Shown: positions 51,601 through 61,375 of the stretch, piece after piece
Position numbering within the stretch: position 1 is the first letter of the stretch
How the letters are laid out: every line of letters starts with the position of its first letter
Source: Galbula dea
Lineage: Eukaryota; Chordata; Aves; Piciformes; Galbulidae
Length of the DNA stretch: 64,000 bases
Direction: 5' to 3'
NCBI GenBank assembly: GCA_013399015.1
Contig: VWZX01009068.1
Coordinates: forward strand, 1,358,816 to 1,422,815
Program-made: the position numbers and the translations under genes
Notes under the pieces: generated by a model
What the model saw: the letters and a program-made list of their open reading frames with translations, nothing else
Told to the model about the DNA's origin: nothing
Databases searched by the model: none

Positions 51601-54258
51601 GTGGCAGCCTCACTCCTCCAAGCCCTCATGGCAGCACAGCCTGCAGCTTCTGAGGTTGGTCATCCTGGTGTCCATGCCAGCACCGGGGAACTCTGCTCCT
51701 ACAGCTGCCCAGGGACAAGAGCTGTGGGTAAACACACCAATCTGGCTTTTATAAAACAAAAAACAAAAACGGGGGGGGCGGGATTTATCACATCCTAATT
51801 CCTCACACTCACTCCCAGGTTTACATCTTCCACCTGCTGCAAGAGGAGCTGTTGTACTGGTGGGAAGGAGGATGCTAAGTGAGGAGCCTGATCTAGTGCC
51901 AGTATCAAGCCCCCAGGGCCATGGATTTACAGCACATTTAAGAAGGAGAGATTTGCCCAACAGAACCCAACCCTGAACTCAGAGGCAACTCCCACACATT
52001 CCTGCTGCCCAAGAGAGGGAGTCTGCAGCCTTGCTTTTGGAGATTACATTGTCCCCTCCATTAACAGTGATAGCACAAACAACCAAACACAAAACCAGCC
52101 ACCACAAACAGCAGCTGCACCCTGACAGTGCAAACTGACAGGGAGACAGGTTTTCTCTGACAACTGAGGCCATCTAACCCCTTGATGGTGACTCTAACCT
52201 GCTTCAAGCCAACCTGCACAGCAAGCATTGCAATATTACCCTGGATGCTGCATATTTTACTTTATCAGCCTCACTAGCTAGGGACTGAACTTTAATCAGC
52301 TGGGACACAGCCAGAAACATTATCCTAAGTTTGCTTGACCACAGAACAGCACAAAGGCAAGCTGTTTCACTAGGTAAAGTTCAAAACAAAGAGGACAAGT
52401 TTTAGCCTAAATCAAAGGTGCACCCAACTCATAACAACCCACAGCAACAGTTGTGCCTCAGCTCCACACCTTGCAACATGAGTTCTTCTCCTGCAACCTC
52501 TCAATGCACAACTATGGGGCTTGCTTTGGGTAAGAAATGGGGGTTTTATGCAACTGCAGGTCTATCTCCCAGGCTCCACTACCCCACAGACTGCCTTTGA
52601 GTGTATGGAACTGGCAGGGGACAGGTCTTAGACAGCATGTGTCTGTGCTCTCTGCAGGCAGGTACAGACTGCTCGGAGGAACGAGAGGCTGCAAAACAAG
52701 TGAAACATTTACAGGACATTAGATAAGTCATCAACAACTGAACCTCAAGATGCCAACCCAGAGGGGGAAGTGGGAAGCAAAAGGGGACTTTTCCCCCACC
52801 ACCCCCCGCCTGCTAACATCTACCTCCTTGGCAGCAACTCTGCTCCTGTTTCATCACTGCTGTTGCAAAAGGGCTTGCACAGCAAACACTGTGATAACGA
52901 CTGTGTGACTTTAACCGTTGATCTTTCAAGCATTCACAATCAGGCTGTGCCAAACCTCAAGCAGCTCCAGTCCTATCTGACCTTCAACGGGTTGATTAAA
53001 CCTCCTTGCTGCACCTCCCTCCCTGTAGAGGACAGGACACGAGCCCCTGCCTGTTTCTCCTTGTTTAGGTTCTCAGAAATCGGGTGCAGCAGCAGAGCAC
53101 TCTGGACTTAATTGAGGAGCAGGACATGGCATTAGCCTAAACTCTCACCACAGTCCAAACAACAGGAGGGTGCACAGTAAAAGTTCGGAGGTGCAAGACA
53201 CTACCCCAAACTCGGTGCGCACCGTGCTGAGCTGGGCAAGGCACGGAGCTACTGCCTAGGAGACACGTCCTGGGCGAGCGCAGATGGAAGGGAAAAGTAG
53301 TTTTCTCCCTTCTCTCCAGGCTAAAGGAGTACAGTCCAAAGCAAATGAGGAAAAGGCTCGGTGGTCCTATCCATGCACCCCAGGGCTGTCCATATTCCAG
53401 GGGAGGCGTGGGTTGTCCCCCATAACCCATCCACGCACCTCAAGGCTGCTCCATGCAGTGAAGTCCTTGCAACCCAAAGCCTGCACTCGGAGGCTGCTTA
53501 TGCCCCACTCACTCCGTACACGACCACTCATGCACTAGAGGGTCCCCGCACCATATACTGGGGAAACCATGCACCCCAGAGCCCGTCTATGCACCCCATG
53601 GCCGCTCTGTGCTTTGGGGGACTCCTGCACCTCGGGGCCACTCCATGCACTGGTGTTCATGCAACCCAGAATCCATCCATGCATTAGGAAACTCCATGCA
53701 GCCCATGGCCGCTACATGTATTAGGGGTGTCCCGGCACCCCAGAGCCACTCCACATATCCTGGGCTCCGTCCGTGCACCCCATTGCCGCTCTGTGCATTG
53801 CGAGGTCCCCGCAACCCAAAGCCACTATGTGCTTTGGTGGGGAGGGTCGCTGCTCCCCGTGGCCACTCCGTGCACTGGGGGGCCACTGCTCCCTGTGACC
53901 ACCCCATGCACTAGGGGTCACTGCTCCCCGTGACCACCCCGTGCACTGGGGTGTCCCTGCACCCCAGAACCATCTGTCCTTTTGAGGGTCTATGCACCCC
54001 GTGCCCGCTCCGCACACAGAGGTGGACTCTGCCCCCTGTGCCCCCTGCACCAGGCTTGTCTCGGGAAGGCCTCACCTGGACGTGCTTGTCCACGGCGGCG
54101 CAGGCTGCCAGCCTCTTGGCCTCCTCTGCCATGGTTCCACCGAGCCGCCCGCGGGTCGAGAGGCGCCTCCGTGCCGCCGGCCCCGCTCGGAGCCTCCCCG
54201 GCGGCCGGGCAGCCAGGGGCGTGCTGCGAAGCGAACCGAGCCGACCGGGGAGCCGCAT
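39593..54258 (-). CDS. RPIA: RPIA, ribose-5-phosphate isomerase (whole gene, 9 coding exons)
   Basis: The nine coding exons total 834 nt and predict 277 aa, with all intron phases consistent. The enzyme interconverts ribose 5-phosphate and ribulose 5-phosphate in the non-oxidative pentose phosphate pathway. The catalytic set known from E. coli RpiA (Asp81, Asp84, Lys94, Glu103) maps to Asp126, Asp129, Lys139 and Glu148 here, at a constant offset of 45. The phosphate-binding loop GIGSGST is at residues 67-73. Residues 1-42 form an Arg-rich, acid-free extension. A second ATG at codon 43 (54133) in a better Kozak context would give a 235-aa protein close in length to bacterial RpiA; human RPIA (311 aa) has a longer N-terminus. 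Introns 1 and 2 are the largest. Intron 1 carries a minisatellite next to exon 1, and introns 2, 3 and 8 each carry a CR1 fragment. Confidence 0.97.
39910..40195 (+). mobile_element. CR1 3' end in RPIA intron 8
   Basis: The segment contains GGGCAACCTGGTCTAGTGGG, a frame with [20 protein letters not shown], and a CATTCTATGAATC tail. It is antisense to RPIA and lies between its last two exons. Confidence 0.93.
41290..41389 (-). CDS. RPIA: RPIA coding exon 8
   Basis: It encodes [20 protein letters not shown], then [13 protein letters not shown] plus one base. The TDNGN motif is conserved across the family. The donor is CAG|GTAATG. Confidence 0.98.
42589..42730 (-). CDS. RPIA: RPIA coding exon 7
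   Basis: It encodes [40 protein letters not shown] and RMAVSKA, all typical of the C-terminal part of the isomerase fold. The donor is GCG|GTAGGT. Confidence 0.98.
43210..43278 (-). CDS. RPIA: RPIA coding exon 6 (catalytic Glu)
   Basis: It encodes [20 protein letters not shown] followed by ADY and two bases of the next codon. The general-base glutamate is in TQEK. The donor is CAG|GTGAAA. Confidence 0.97.
43604..43668 (-). CDS. RPIA: RPIA coding exon 5 (catalytic Asp and Lys)
   Basis: It encodes [20 protein letters not shown] and into the glycine run. The two catalytic aspartates and the lysine are all in this exon. The donor is CGG|GTGAGC. Confidence 0.98.
44277..44336 (-). CDS. RPIA: RPIA coding exon 4
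   Basis: This phase 0 exon of 20 codons reads [20 protein letters not shown]. The donor is GAG|GTAAGT. Confidence 0.98.
46340..46490 (-). mobile_element. Diverged CR1 3' region in RPIA intron 3
   Basis: AATTCAGGTTGGACTCCAGC, GCAGGGTCAGCTACCAGGCT and TCTTGAAAATCTCCAAGGAC correspond to a reversed CR1 3' UTR. Confidence 0.8.
47361..47416 (-). CDS. RPIA: RPIA coding exon 3
   Basis: With the base from exon 2 it encodes [19 protein letters not shown], matching the family. The donor CAG|GTGAGT is a full consensus. Confidence 0.97.
48651..48835 (-). mobile_element. CR1 3' end in RPIA intron 2
   Basis: CAGAATCATTACAGTTGGAA followed by AGGACCCTCAAGATCATCAA is a reversed CR1 terminus. It is in sense orientation to RPIA. 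A long open frame (48128-48697) starts in it and is not a gene. Confidence 0.92.
49433..49493 (-). CDS. RPIA: RPIA coding exon 2
   Basis: The exon encodes [20 protein letters not shown] plus one base. It includes the phosphate-binding loop. The acceptor is ATTTGCAG and the donor is CTAG|GTAGGA. Confidence 0.97.
49494..54075 (-). other. RPIA: RPIA intron 1
   Basis: This is the longest RPIA intron, about 4.6 kb. Its first 700 bases are the GC-rich minisatellite; the remainder is moderately GC-rich with no recognised gene or mobile element. Confidence 0.85.
53370..54010. repeat. GC-rich minisatellite, unit about 37 bp, roughly 17 diverged copies
   Basis: A degenerate unit recurs, with the pattern GCACCCCAGAGCCACTCCAT followed by GCACTGGGGTGTCCCT. 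Unit lengths range from about 34 to 40. Adjacent copies at 53880-53950 are nearly identical (GCTCCCTGTGACCACCCCAT and GCTCCCCGTGACCACCCCGT), while the distal copies near 53370-53480 are more worn. Open frames read through it on both strands, but they are repeat artefacts. The array ends about 65 bases from the RPIA exon 1 splice donor. Confidence 0.9.
54076..54258 (-). CDS. RPIA: RPIA coding exon 1
   Basis: The ATG at 54258 ([20 protein letters not shown] at the start) has G at -3. The ATG at 54133 ([19 protein letters not shown]) has A at -3 and G at +4. Both are in frame, and the exon ends CAG|GTGAGG. The frame stays open upstream for over 100 codons, but that stretch overlaps the promoter motifs, so I treat it as 5' UTR or promoter. 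Confidence 0.85.
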
Positions 54259-54323
54259 GCCGCCGCGGCCCGCCCCCGGGGGGCTCTCTCTCACGGGCTG
54301 CAGGCCTGGGCCGAGCCGGCTCC

Positions 54324-54356
54324 CTTCCTCCTCCTCTTTTTTTCTCCTCCTCCTTC
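54324..54356. repeat. Perfect 33-bp polypyrimidine mirror repeat
   Basis: Within an uninterrupted pyrimidine run (54320-54362), the bases either side of the central T at 54340 mirror each other for 16 positions. Mirror-symmetric polypyrimidine tracts can form intramolecular triplexes (H-DNA). It lies 66-98 bases upstream of the first RPIA ATG, in the likely 5' UTR or core promoter. Confidence 0.9.
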
Positions 54357-54368
54357 TTCTCCGGAAGG

Positions 54369-54382
54369 CTGGGACTTGTAGT
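54369..54382 (-). promoter_or_regulatory. ZNF143-type core motif (minus orientation)
   Basis: On the minus strand this reads ACTACAAGTCCCAG, an excellent match to the first part of the ZNF143 consensus ACTACAATTCCCAGAATGC. It is paired with the plus-strand copy at 54397-54415. Confidence 0.7.
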
Positions 54383-54396
54383 GCTGCGAGCCGCAA

Positions 54397-54415
54397 ACTA
54401 CAGCTCCCACAATGC
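54397..54415 (+). promoter_or_regulatory. Full-length ZNF143/Staf-type motif
   Basis: The 19-mer ACTACAGCTCCCACAATGC matches the long ZNF143 consensus at 16 of 19 positions, with all the strongly constrained blocks intact. It lies about 140 bases upstream of the first RPIA ATG. Confidence 0.75.
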
Positions 54416-54786
54416 ATGAGGGGTCTCGGGGTGCCCGGGTTGCCCTCCGGAGCCGCTTGTCTTACGTACATGCATATAATAGAGCGACATATGGTGTTTG
54501 CCAGGGCTGGAGGAGTTGAGGTTTTCCAGTTAAAGTGTAGAGGGAAAAGAAATGCTCCGTCTGGAAGTGTCCCTGCATGGCGCCAGGCAGTGGGGTGAGC
54601 TCGGAAGGTCACTTGGACTCTGCCTCCTGGGCTTCCAGAGGTATTACGGAATAGACTTTCTCGGACTTCTTGCTACCTTTGTAGCACCACCTTGTTTGAC
54701 AGTTTTTCTCTATGGCGGGGTCTGGTGAGACAGGGCTGATGCTGCTCTGTCGCAGGAGCCACTGGTAGGGAGTTCGACTCAGAACA

Positions 54787-54895
54787 GGTGAAGTTAGAAG
54801 GGACCTCCAAAGGTCATCTGATCCAACCTTTCACGGGAAAGGAAGCCTAGCGGAGATTATCTCTCATGCTGTCAATTGCATCTTGAAAAAACCTC
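54787..54895 (-). mobile_element. CR1 3' fragment upstream of RPIA
   Basis: AGTTAGAAGGGACCTCCAAA followed by GGTCATCTGATCCAACCTTT is a reversed CR1 tail that has lost its last octamers. Confidence 0.8.
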
Positions 54896-57325
54896 CGTGG
54901 ATATGACAAACGATGGTGGTTCTCAGACCAGATCATTATCAAAAAGGACTCGCTCGTCTATATCCCACCCTGCAGAAGGGTCAGGAGGTTTTCTGTCCTG
55001 GAGCACATACAGTCCTTTTTTGCCATACTTTTTTCCCCTTCTATCCTCGGTTGGCACAGTTGCTGAAACTGTTTCTTAAGGTACTTGAAGGTTAGTCTGC
55101 CTCTCTAAGTTGCTGATTTACTAACTTAAAGTGGCAGACCAACATTCAAGTACCTCTGCACCAGTATTTTCAGTCCTGGGAGCCACATTAAGACCGTGCA
55201 CAGGCATTACAGTTTCTCTCCAGCCTGCAGTCCCCCGAGGATGGGTTCCCACCATTGAAGGTATTTCTCCCTTACTACTCACTCCAAGGTCAGGCCAGAA
55301 TACATAGAGAACAATCTTTTTTCTTTTATTTGCACAACAGAAAAGCCACCATTGGCTTTTTTTTTTTCTTTTTTAGTTCTGTGCATGACTGACATGCTTT
55401 GTTGCCAACCTCTGCAATTCTGCTGTGATTTTTAGGGGCCAGAAACGTTTCCTTTTGTTTTCCCCGGGTGGGCACAACAGCCTTTGAACAATGGGGTGGT
55501 ATTTCAACAAAGACTCTATTCTCATTACCCTGGCTTCCTGCAGCGTGGGAAGCCCTCACCTTTCTGCACAGAGCAGGTGACTTGCTATTAAGAGCAGCAC
55601 GTGATTGCTATACAGTTGTTCAGTGTTCTCCACTCGCTGGCAATGATCTTTCCTGCAAATGACACGTTATGCACAGACCCAAGCCCTGTGTTCTTCCGCA
55701 GTGCATTAACTTCAAACCTGATGGAGCAGCTGATTGGGTTTGGGGTTATTCCATTCAGTATCCTAAATGTTGACTACGGCCTGAAACGTAAAACAGTCCT
55801 TGGGATTTTGCCCTGACTCAGGAAGCCCAACCTTACATGTGAGCATCTCTCAAATCCAACCAGTGGTGGGATTTGGGGTGATTAACCTGTTGGTATCCTC
55901 ACAGCAACGGCTGATGGCTCTGGCTTGAAGCACATCTTGTAGTGTCTCTGCCTGGAGGAACACAAACATTTCCACTTACAGATAATGGGCCTTTCTATTA
56001 GCAACTTAATTGAACCTGCCAGTGAGTTACAGTTTCAGTGAATGCAGGAAGATCTTTCAGGTATGGTGTGCTGAGCCTGTGCACAAAAAGAAGGTGCTGG
56101 ACATTTTAGAAATGGATTTTCTTTACGTTATAATGACACCCAACTCTGTTTGGAAACAGCTTAAAGTGTTTTGTACAAGTCTGTGTTTGTCCCATGTCAA
56201 CGCCTCTCTGGGAACCAGCTCTCATCCTGTCTGCTTCAGTACAGTGGGAGGTGTTTGAACCTGCTTTGTTTAAACAGACGTTTTGCTCTTATGGAATGGA
56301 GTGGTAACTGAAAGGTGTTAACCCTAGCGAAATGCTACCCTGATGAACAGAGTAGCCTGTGCCATCAGGCTGGTAAGGGTGGCTGTGCTGAATTCGACAT
56401 CTGAGGCTGAAATTACATGTTAGGAAATTACACAGTAGCTGAGATAACAGCTTGCTGTTGACAAAAAGGGACAATCCTACTCTTTGCTCCCTTCACTCAC
56501 CATCCGTTCTCAACTTGGGTACAGAGTTTATGCTGGCTCTGGCATTCCTCTGCCTCTGTGCTGATCCACCTTGTCACACAGGTAAAAAAAGCAGTTTCTT
56601 CTTGCCAGGTGAGAGAAGCTAAACTGGCTCAGCCAAATGTAACATCTCTCTGAAGGGGAGTTTTGGAACTGTCTTAAGCTGCTCTGGTCTAAGACAGCAC
56701 TTGGGAGCATTCCCACCCTACGGTCCATTGCCTGCCAAGTTTTCCTGCTACTTCAATGTGTTAACAAAGCTATGTTTTCCTGCAAGATAAAGCAACCAAC
56801 AAAATCAAAGCCAACTTTCCTTGACCTTTTCCTGAGGAAGGCAGCAAGACCAATCAGTTGGGAGTGGGAAGGCTGTACAACTATCTCCTGTGGCAAACTT
56901 ATCCCAGCTTAAACCTGCTGTAAAAGCACATGCTAACCTGAGTGAAATCCTAGTGAAGGTAGTGCCAGATGTGCTTATCCAATTAACTGTATCTCTCTCA
57001 TTGGATAAGGCTTGAAACAGCTACAAAAATAAAGGTAGAACTACACAAACACACTAGAGAAAACAAGTGGAAAAGTGAGCATTTCTAACTCATCTTTCCA
57101 GATAAACTCTCTTTCTGGTTGACAGTTTCTCTAAGCCTGTCATGCCCCAGCAATTACATTCTTGCTATGTAATTTTTTATCCTGCAAACTCCAGGTCAGT
57201 GACATTGTTATATCCAAAGGGGGCACAGCATTCTGTTTCTTAAAATGAAGGCAAAAAAGAGTAAGAACTTGCATTTGTTGATTTGGTTTAAAAACTTGGG
57301 CTTTTCTTATCAGCTGTGCGAACTC

Positions 57326-57402
57326 CATGTGTAGAAGTGGCTGGACTCGATGATCTTAAGGGTCTTTTCCAACCCAAACTATTCTCTGATCCTGTGATTT
57401 CT
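57326..57402 (+). mobile_element. CR1 3' end
   Basis: GGCTGGACTCGATGATCTTA, GGGTCTTTTCCAACCCAAAC and ATTCTCTGATCCTGTGATT mark a short CR1 tail. Confidence 0.92.
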
Positions 57403-58151
57403 TTTGAGTAACACTTACTTCACTGCTTGTCTCTGGCTTGATCTGTTGGATGAAGAATTGCTTGGTTTTATCCTGCTTGTGAAAAGACCTCAGCGGGGGT
57501 GCTGGTGTACTAATTACGACAGATGCAGCTTTTTGATGGTCTGAATGCTCCTGGGGGAAAAGGCAAGCTATAAATCATCGTTTTGCAGGGGACTAAGAAT
57601 GGCCCTTGGTACAGGGCAGCCGCGAGGTGGCATGCTGGGCTTCTCTGCTGCACTTGGCTGCTCTGAGAGCAAGTTGTTCAAGAAAAGCAGGCAGATCTTT
57701 AGTAGAGTTCTGTAAACACCATTCCTGTAAACATCTATCCATCCATCCTGCAAGAACAGGCTTTGATTTCCACATAAATGACTGGTCAGATTGAAAGTTA
57801 TTGTCATTTGATTGAAATAGATCTCTTATGTCAGTCAGTCTGAACAGAATGGAGAATGTGAGTCATGCTTTGCAAAAAGCAGGAAGTTTGGTTTTGTTGG
57901 CAGGAATTTTTAATAGTGAGAGAAAATTATACAGCTGTATTGAAGAGCTTGTCTTGGGGATTTGTGAATAACATTGTCCATGCCTGAGAGAAATGTTTCC
58001 AAACCAGAAAAGTAAGAGCTGTTAGATTGTGATTGTTATTCTTTATGCCTCAGTGGTAAGGAATCTAGGAGTCTAGAAGAAATGTGTACTCTCATGAAAA
58101 CTGTTAGAGCCTCCCTAAAATAAACGGCTAAAATTGGAAGACTGCTGTGAA

Positions 58152-58179
58152 GGGCGGGGGGGGGGGGGAGGCTGGGGGG
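58152..58179 (+). repeat. G-rich tract with a 13-base G run
   Basis: GGG, C, then G13, AGGCT and GGGGGG lie within 28 bases, enough runs for a G-quadruplex on the plus strand. The run length is also a likely sequencing-error site. Confidence 0.7.
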
Positions 58180-59924
58180 AAATGTAAGAAAATGAGGCAA
58201 TAGTCATGGGGGTGATAGGCACACTTGCACAAGGCTGTTATTGTTTTGCCTTAAGTGTAATAAACCTTCACCAATCAGCACAAAGGTTGAAGTGTGAGTC
58301 TGTGTGTGGAGTATTCTGACGTTCTGAAACTTGCTGAGGTCTCTGGTTACTGTGTACCTGTCCTCAGCCCCTCGAATAAGAAGTGGGACGAGAGATGAGT
58401 TACTGTAAAAAGCATGGTATAAAACTAGTTTTTCTGTATGGTTTATAAATATAGTGGAGTTTAAAATGTAAATATATTAGTTACCCTAATTTGATTACTC
58501 TTTATAAACATATGAACTGGTAGACACTCAAGAGAAAGGAGTTATCTTAATAAAGAAAATATTAGCACAAGACCAAATGGGTACAAAAATAAAATGTAAT
58601 TGAAGTTACTAAAAATGACATGAGCCATTTGACAGGTGGCACAAGGTAAACTCTTTTGAACTTTGTTAAATGAAGAAAGTAAAAAAAATAAAAGAACCCA
58701 AACCTCTGGATTACAATTCAGTGGTTGTCTGGGGAGCAGTATTTAAGGACCTGACTGTGCATACATCTGGTGCTTTAGAAGAGCTGTATTTCCAGCTTAT
58801 CAGAAAATAAGAGTGCAAGCAGGAACAAAAAATTACGTAGAAGACTAAAAATGACAATTACAAACTCTTTAAAAAGAGTTAACTGAACAATCAGAGAGCT
58901 ACAATTTCAAAATCAAGAGAGAAAATACACCAACAGTTCCTGTTTTATTAGTGGAACAGAGAGTGTGATTCAAATGAAAATTACCATAGCCAAAATGGGG
59001 AAAGCAGGAAATAAAAAAGTGTTGGTGCAAATGAGATGTTATGAGAAGCAGAGCAGTTATTGGAAGTGAAGCACATCAAAGGAAATCCATCACTGGCAGG
59101 ATGAAATCTCAGAAAACCATAGTAATGGTAGAGGCCCATTACTAGATGGACATGATTAAAATGTCAATAATGATGCAGAAGTGTTCATTTAACATTTATG
59201 ATCTATGGTTGTAAAGAAGCAGAAAGCTATATGGGTGGATTACTTAACAGTGATGTTGGAAATTTCAGTCCATTAGTAACCAATGAAGCTCTTGTATTTG
59301 AGGCCTCCTGTCTACTGTGGCCCAGTGGCTCTGTAACTGCTGCCTGCGGAGACCTCTTGTCTATTGATGTTCATCTTCCGTAACCCCTGGTATACTAGTG
59401 CAGTTCTAGAAAGCTAGAGTGCCAGGCTGGCTTCTGTCATCAGAAAGGACACTTGTGTGGTGTATAGGAAATGTAGATTAAGAACAGTTCCTGGCTAAAT
59501 ACCAAAGAAAGTTGTTATGTGACTCAGATTAAAGAATTAGCATTGCCAGTCAGAGGTCTAATAGAAATCTCATTTTATGCTTCAAGAAGACAACAAAATT
59601 GATTTTCCACTGCAAGGTGCAATAAACATTTTAAAGGATTGTCACTTAGAACTGCACAATATTTTAATTTAAAAACCTTAGGGTAATAAAGCATCATTTA
59701 AGAATATATTAAACACTGACCACAGAGATTTCTTTTTGTTTAGAACTAGATATAAATCATTACTGAATAAGGCTACTTTCTAACAGGATCCCTCCAGCAT
59801 CAGGTATGCTATATTGCATATAATCAATATTTTCATTAGTCAGTTGGAAGTAAATACCAAATCACTCCTAATACAATTTGTGGATGACAGCCACATCAGC
59901 AGGGCAGTACAACCAGGATGACAA

Positions 59925-60280
59925 GGGTCGTAGGTTTGGGTTGGAAGGGACCTTTAGCACAAACCCCTGGCAGCAAGTAGAAACATCTTCAAGCAGAGCA
60001 GGTTGCTCAAAGCCCAATCCAACCTGACCTGGAATGTTTCCAGGGATGGGGCATCTACTACCTCTCTGGGCAACCTGGGCCACTGTTTCACTACCCTCAG
60101 TGTAAAGAAAATTCTGCCTTATATTTACTCTAAATTTCCCCTCTTTTAGTTTAAAACCATTACCTCTTATCCTGTTGCAACAGACTTCGCTAAATAGATT
60201 GTCTCCCTCTTTTTTATAGCTTCCCTTTATTGAAAGGCTGCAGTAAGATCCCCCTGGAGCCTTCTTTTTCAGGCATGATC
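59925..60280 (-). mobile_element. CR1 fragment, about 350 bp, with ORF2 C-terminal remnant
   Basis: Reversed CR1: the minus frame shows CCNRIRGNGFKLKEGKFRVN and then IRQNFLYTEGSETVAQVAQR. It is one of the longer copies in the window. Confidence 0.92.
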
Positions 60281-61331
60281 CATCGCAGGCTGTAGGCATG
60301 CAGTTGGTGTGGACAACAGCCAGCCCCAGTGATGGGAACTGAAGGAGTAGCCCCTCCTGCTCTCCAGATCAAAGGAGGTAATAGTAACTGCTGGAAGGGG
60401 GTTGAAGCATGGAGAGGTGTTTCCTGATTGATAGAGGAGATCAAAAATCTGTGAATACGTGGTGGAAACATGAGTTGAATGTACCATCAGTCGGCTTCTG
60501 AGGCTGCTGCAACGCTTGGGCAAAGCGCTTGACCAGCCATTCTTGGCCCTACCAGTCACCACGTGCTGTCATGTATGTATGTACCAGCCAAGACCATCCA
60601 CTGGAGCCAGGCCAACTAGGGCTAGCATTAACTGGGGAATGAGCTCCTGACAGGAGCAGCTGATCCCTCCACGCCCTTTCCTAAAGGAGTCAAGGCCCTC
60701 GACAGGAGAAAACCACCAGCCCCGGTGGAAAGATGAGGATGACCGCGACTGGCACCTCAGCGGGGCCTAGACGTGTTGCTGTGAGTACAAGCACCCTCGC
60801 CGTGATAAGCCGTTCCCGCCTGGAGACTCCACTGGAGACTCCACTGGGGCCTCGCCCCGGCCGGCACCCCGCGCGCGGCTNCCCCGCGCGCGGCTAGCCC
60901 CGCCCCGCCGGCACAGAGGAGCAGCCACGTCTCCAGCCCGGTCGGGAAGGGGCGGGGCCGCGCCACCCGGAGCGCCAGTCAGCAGCACGTGTGGCTCGCC
61001 GGCTCCGCCAATCACAGAGCAGGTCGGTGAATCATGCGCTTTCGATTGGTCAGAGTCAGCGGTAAGAAGGAGGGGACAGAACTGGTTGACTCCAATTGGC
61101 CCGACGGCTCTGTTGACAAACACCGCTCCTTCCCGCCCTCTCTGCCGGACGTGCCAATCAAGAGGAAGTGGCGGACAGAGCGGCGTGGCGTCGACCCAAT
61201 GGGTTCGTTTCGCGCCGCGAGGGGCGGGCGGCAGTGTTAGGGGCGGTTGCGCGCAGAGTGCCGGTACGTGGCGGGCGGGGTGTGGCGCGCCGGGTTTCCA
61301 TTCTGTGGTGGCGGCCGAGGCGGCAGCGTTC

Positions 61332-61340
61332 ATGTCCTAA
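61332..61340 (+). other. Two-codon upstream ORF before the probable EIF2AK3 start
   Basis: ATG TCC TAA lies 35 bases before the main ATG and in another frame. If the transcript starts upstream of it, a ribosome would meet this minimal ORF first. Confidence 0.5.
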
Positions 61341-61375
61341 CGGCTGTGTGGCGGCGGGCGAGGCGGGGCCCCTTC

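Larger units (their letters stand above)
54000..54460 (-). promoter_or_regulatory. RPIA: RPIA CpG-rich promoter
   Basis: The GC- and CpG-dense block covers exon 1 and 200 bases upstream. It contains a polypyrimidine mirror repeat and two ZNF143-type motifs in opposite orientations. No TATA box was seen at a sensible distance. Confidence 0.75.
54461..60739. other. Intergenic interval between RPIA and the probable EIF2AK3
   Basis: About 6 kb separates the two divergent promoters. It contains CR1 fragments at 54787, 57326 and 59925 and a G-rich tract at 58152-58179. No coding segment was recognised. Confidence 0.7.

Noticed and set aside
53587..54050. Several overlapping open frames of about 100 codons with repeated Trp/Gly/Cys patterns
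   Set aside because: They are translations of the minisatellite in several frames. The unit length is not a multiple of three, so no consistent repeat protein exists.
54259..54612. Upstream extension of the RPIA reading frame by about 118 codons
   Set aside because: The frame is open, but it crosses the promoter motifs and the pyrimidine tract, and its residues (runs of Arg and Glu) reflect simple sequence. It more likely lies in the 5' UTR and promoter.
60757..61333. Long minus-strand open frames over the probable EIF2AK3 promoter
   Set aside because: CpG islands lack stop codons by composition; the peptide is Ala/Arg/Gly/Pro-rich with no family resemblance.
61247..61375. Upstream extension of the probable EIF2AK3 frame
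   Set aside because: The apparent start at 61247 is TTG, there is no ATG before 61376, and an extension would bury the signal peptide.
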